NCBI GenBank assembly: GCA_003445855.1
Contig: DMCG01000252.1
Coordinates: 2,588-8,479 of the forward strand
Length of the DNA: 5,892 nt
Direction of reading: 5' to 3'
Source of the DNA: Spartobacteria bacterium
GTDB lineage: Bacteria > Verrucomicrobiota > Verrucomicrobiia > Chthoniobacterales > UBA10450
Position 1 is the first letter of the stretch. Every line of letters begins with the position of its first letter. Both the position numbers and the translations under genes were made by a program. Shown here in pieces: positions 4,913-5,892 of this stretch. Under the pieces are notes generated by a model. The model had not been told where the DNA came from. It saw nothing but the letters and a program-made list of their open reading frames with translations, and did no database searches.

Positions 4913-5892
4913 ATGCAACTGGATGCGAACAAACTTCGTCAGCGCATCACGCCGCTGTTTGAAGAGAATTTTCAAAAGTTGGGCGAGCTCGGCGCCGCGG
5001 TTTCGATCTGGCAAAACGGGAAAGCGATTGTCGATCTTCACCGCGGATTTAAAGATGCGCGCCGCGAACATCCGTGGGTTAGCGACACGCTTGTCCTGAT
5101 TTGGTCGGCCACGAAGGGACTCGGCAGCGCCTGCGTTCTGCATGTTCTGCAGGAACACAAGATCGACATCCAACGCCGCGTCACAGAGTTCTGGCCGGAG
5201 TTTGCCCAAGCCGGCAAAGAAAACATCACGCTCGCGCAGTTGCTTTCGCACCAAGCCGGCCTCGCCGCCCTGGATCGAAAAACTGACGTGCTCGATTATC
5301 CGAGCGTAATCGCCGCGCTCGAAGAACAAAAACCGCTTTGGCCGCCAGGAACTGCGCATGGTTATCACGCGCGCACTTTCGGTTATCTTCTCGATGAGCT
5401 CGTCAGGCGAATTACCCGTCAATCGTTAAGCGAATACTGGCGAAAAACATTTGCCGGGCCGCTTAATCTCGATCTTTGGATCGGCCTGCCGGAAAAAGAG
5501 AATCCGCGTGTCGCCACGATTTACGCGGCAAAAGCCGGCAACCCGCCGCAGCCAAAGCAATTTTATGTCGATCTTGTTTCGCCTGGAACTCTGGCGCGAA
5601 AAACCTTTACCTCGCCGCATGGATTGCACGCGGTCAGCGCGATGAACAATCCGACGATCCGCGCGGAACCGATTGTTTCTTTCGGTGGAATTGGCAGCGC
5701 TAATTCGCTGGCGAGGTTTTATGGAATGCTGGCAAACGGCGGCGAAATTGACGGTCGTACTTTTTTCTCCGAGAAGACAATGAGCTGGATGAAGACAACG
5801 CTTGCCGATGGAATCGACCGCGTCTTTCAAATACCGACGGCGTTTTCCGCTGGCTTCATGAAGGATGCAACAAACTCGATGCGGCGCATCTT
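4913..5892 (+). CDS. Class C beta-lactamase-like serine hydrolase, C-terminus cut by window edge
   Basis: This is a penicillin-binding-fold serine hydrolase, probably an esterase or peptidase rather than a true beta-lactamase. 326 residues are visible. The nucleophile motif S-x-x-K is SATK (65-68) in IWSATKGLGSA, and AQLLSHQAGL follows at the expected distance. The second motif, normally Y-x-N, is Tyr151-His-Ala in HGYHARTFGYLLDELVRR; losing the Asn is common among esterase-like members and argues against beta-lactam resistance. FGGIGSANSLARFYGMLANGG is the usual middle block. The third motif (KTG or HxG equivalent) would lie beyond the edge; family members are about 370-400 residues. There is no signal peptide, so it is predicted to be cytoplasmic unless the start is wrong. 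The ATG at 4913 gives a normal N-terminus (MQLDANKLRQRITPLFEENF). No Shine-Dalgarno sequence is seen. Substrate is unknown. Confidence 0.9.
   Translation, partial: MQLDANKLRQRITPLFEENFQKLGELGAAVSIWQNGKAIVDLHRGFKDARREHPWVSDTLVLIWSATKGLGSACVLHVLQEHKIDIQRRVTEFWPEFAQAGKENITLAQLLSHQAGLAALDRKTDVLDYPSVIAALEEQKPLWPPGTAHGYHARTFGYLLDELVRRITRQSLSEYWRKTFAGPLNLDLWIGLPEKENPRVATIYAAKAGNPPQPKQFYVDLVSPGTLARKTFTSPHGLHAVSAMNNPTIRAEPIVSFGGIGSANSLARFYGMLANGGEIDGRTFFSEKTMSWMKTTLADGIDRVFQIPTAFSAGFMKDATNSMRRI

Noticed and set aside
4910..5422. Open frame on the minus strand across the start of the serine hydrolase (170 codons)
   Set aside because: The plus-strand frame carries SxxK and other family motifs; the antisense translation has none.
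5426..5830. Antisense open frame of 134 codons within the serine hydrolase
   Set aside because: The overlapped plus-strand frame continues the hydrolase family sequence without interruption, and the antisense product resembles nothing.

Overview
This 5,892-base window is ordinary-looking bacterial chromosome, densely coded and moderately GC-rich. It holds seven protein genes and no RNA gene, CRISPR array, transposase or phage gene that I can see. The combination suggests a soil Verrucomicrobiota (Chthoniobacter/Udaeobacter-like) genome: a DUF2905 membrane protein, a uracil-DNA glycosylase-like Fe-S protein, a small TPR protein, weak or absent Shine-Dalgarno sequences, and many TGTAG-headed palindromes between genes. 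The assignment is an inference from gene style and repeats, not from a marker gene.

Layout. Two genes lie on the minus strand at the left: the N-terminal part of ribose-5-phosphate isomerase B (158 down to the window edge) and, upstream of it, a zinc-finger-less DnaJ/CbpA-type co-chaperone (1192 to 242). The 83-base gap between them carries two perfect 12-base palindromes. A divergent intergenic region (1193-1377) contains a 72-base inverted-repeat element. All later genes are on the plus strand: a 70-residue two-helix DUF2905 protein (1378-1590) and the glycosylase-like protein (1603-2271), which are 12 bases apart and probably co-transcribed; an M3-family oligoendopeptidase F (2399-4210); a four-repeat TPR protein with a GTG start (4369-4836); and a class C beta-lactamase-like serine hydrolase (from 4913), which runs off the right edge.

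The genes do not form one pathway. They cover sugar-phosphate metabolism, protein folding, a small membrane protein of unknown role, probable DNA repair, peptide turnover, protein-protein interaction and a serine hydrolase.

The most notable non-coding signal is a family of short palindromic units. Each starts with (T/G)GTAG followed by a GC-rich stem-loop. Seven units occur at three places (1262-1333, 4211-4310, 4839-4901), mostly as inward-facing pairs. Two of these clusters begin 0 to 2 bases after a stop codon. They look like REP/BIME-type elements. A second, unrelated motif of TTGTG words spaced 9-10 bases apart forms an inverted repeat over the 3' end of the glycosylase gene. I did not find a convincing new multi-gene system here.
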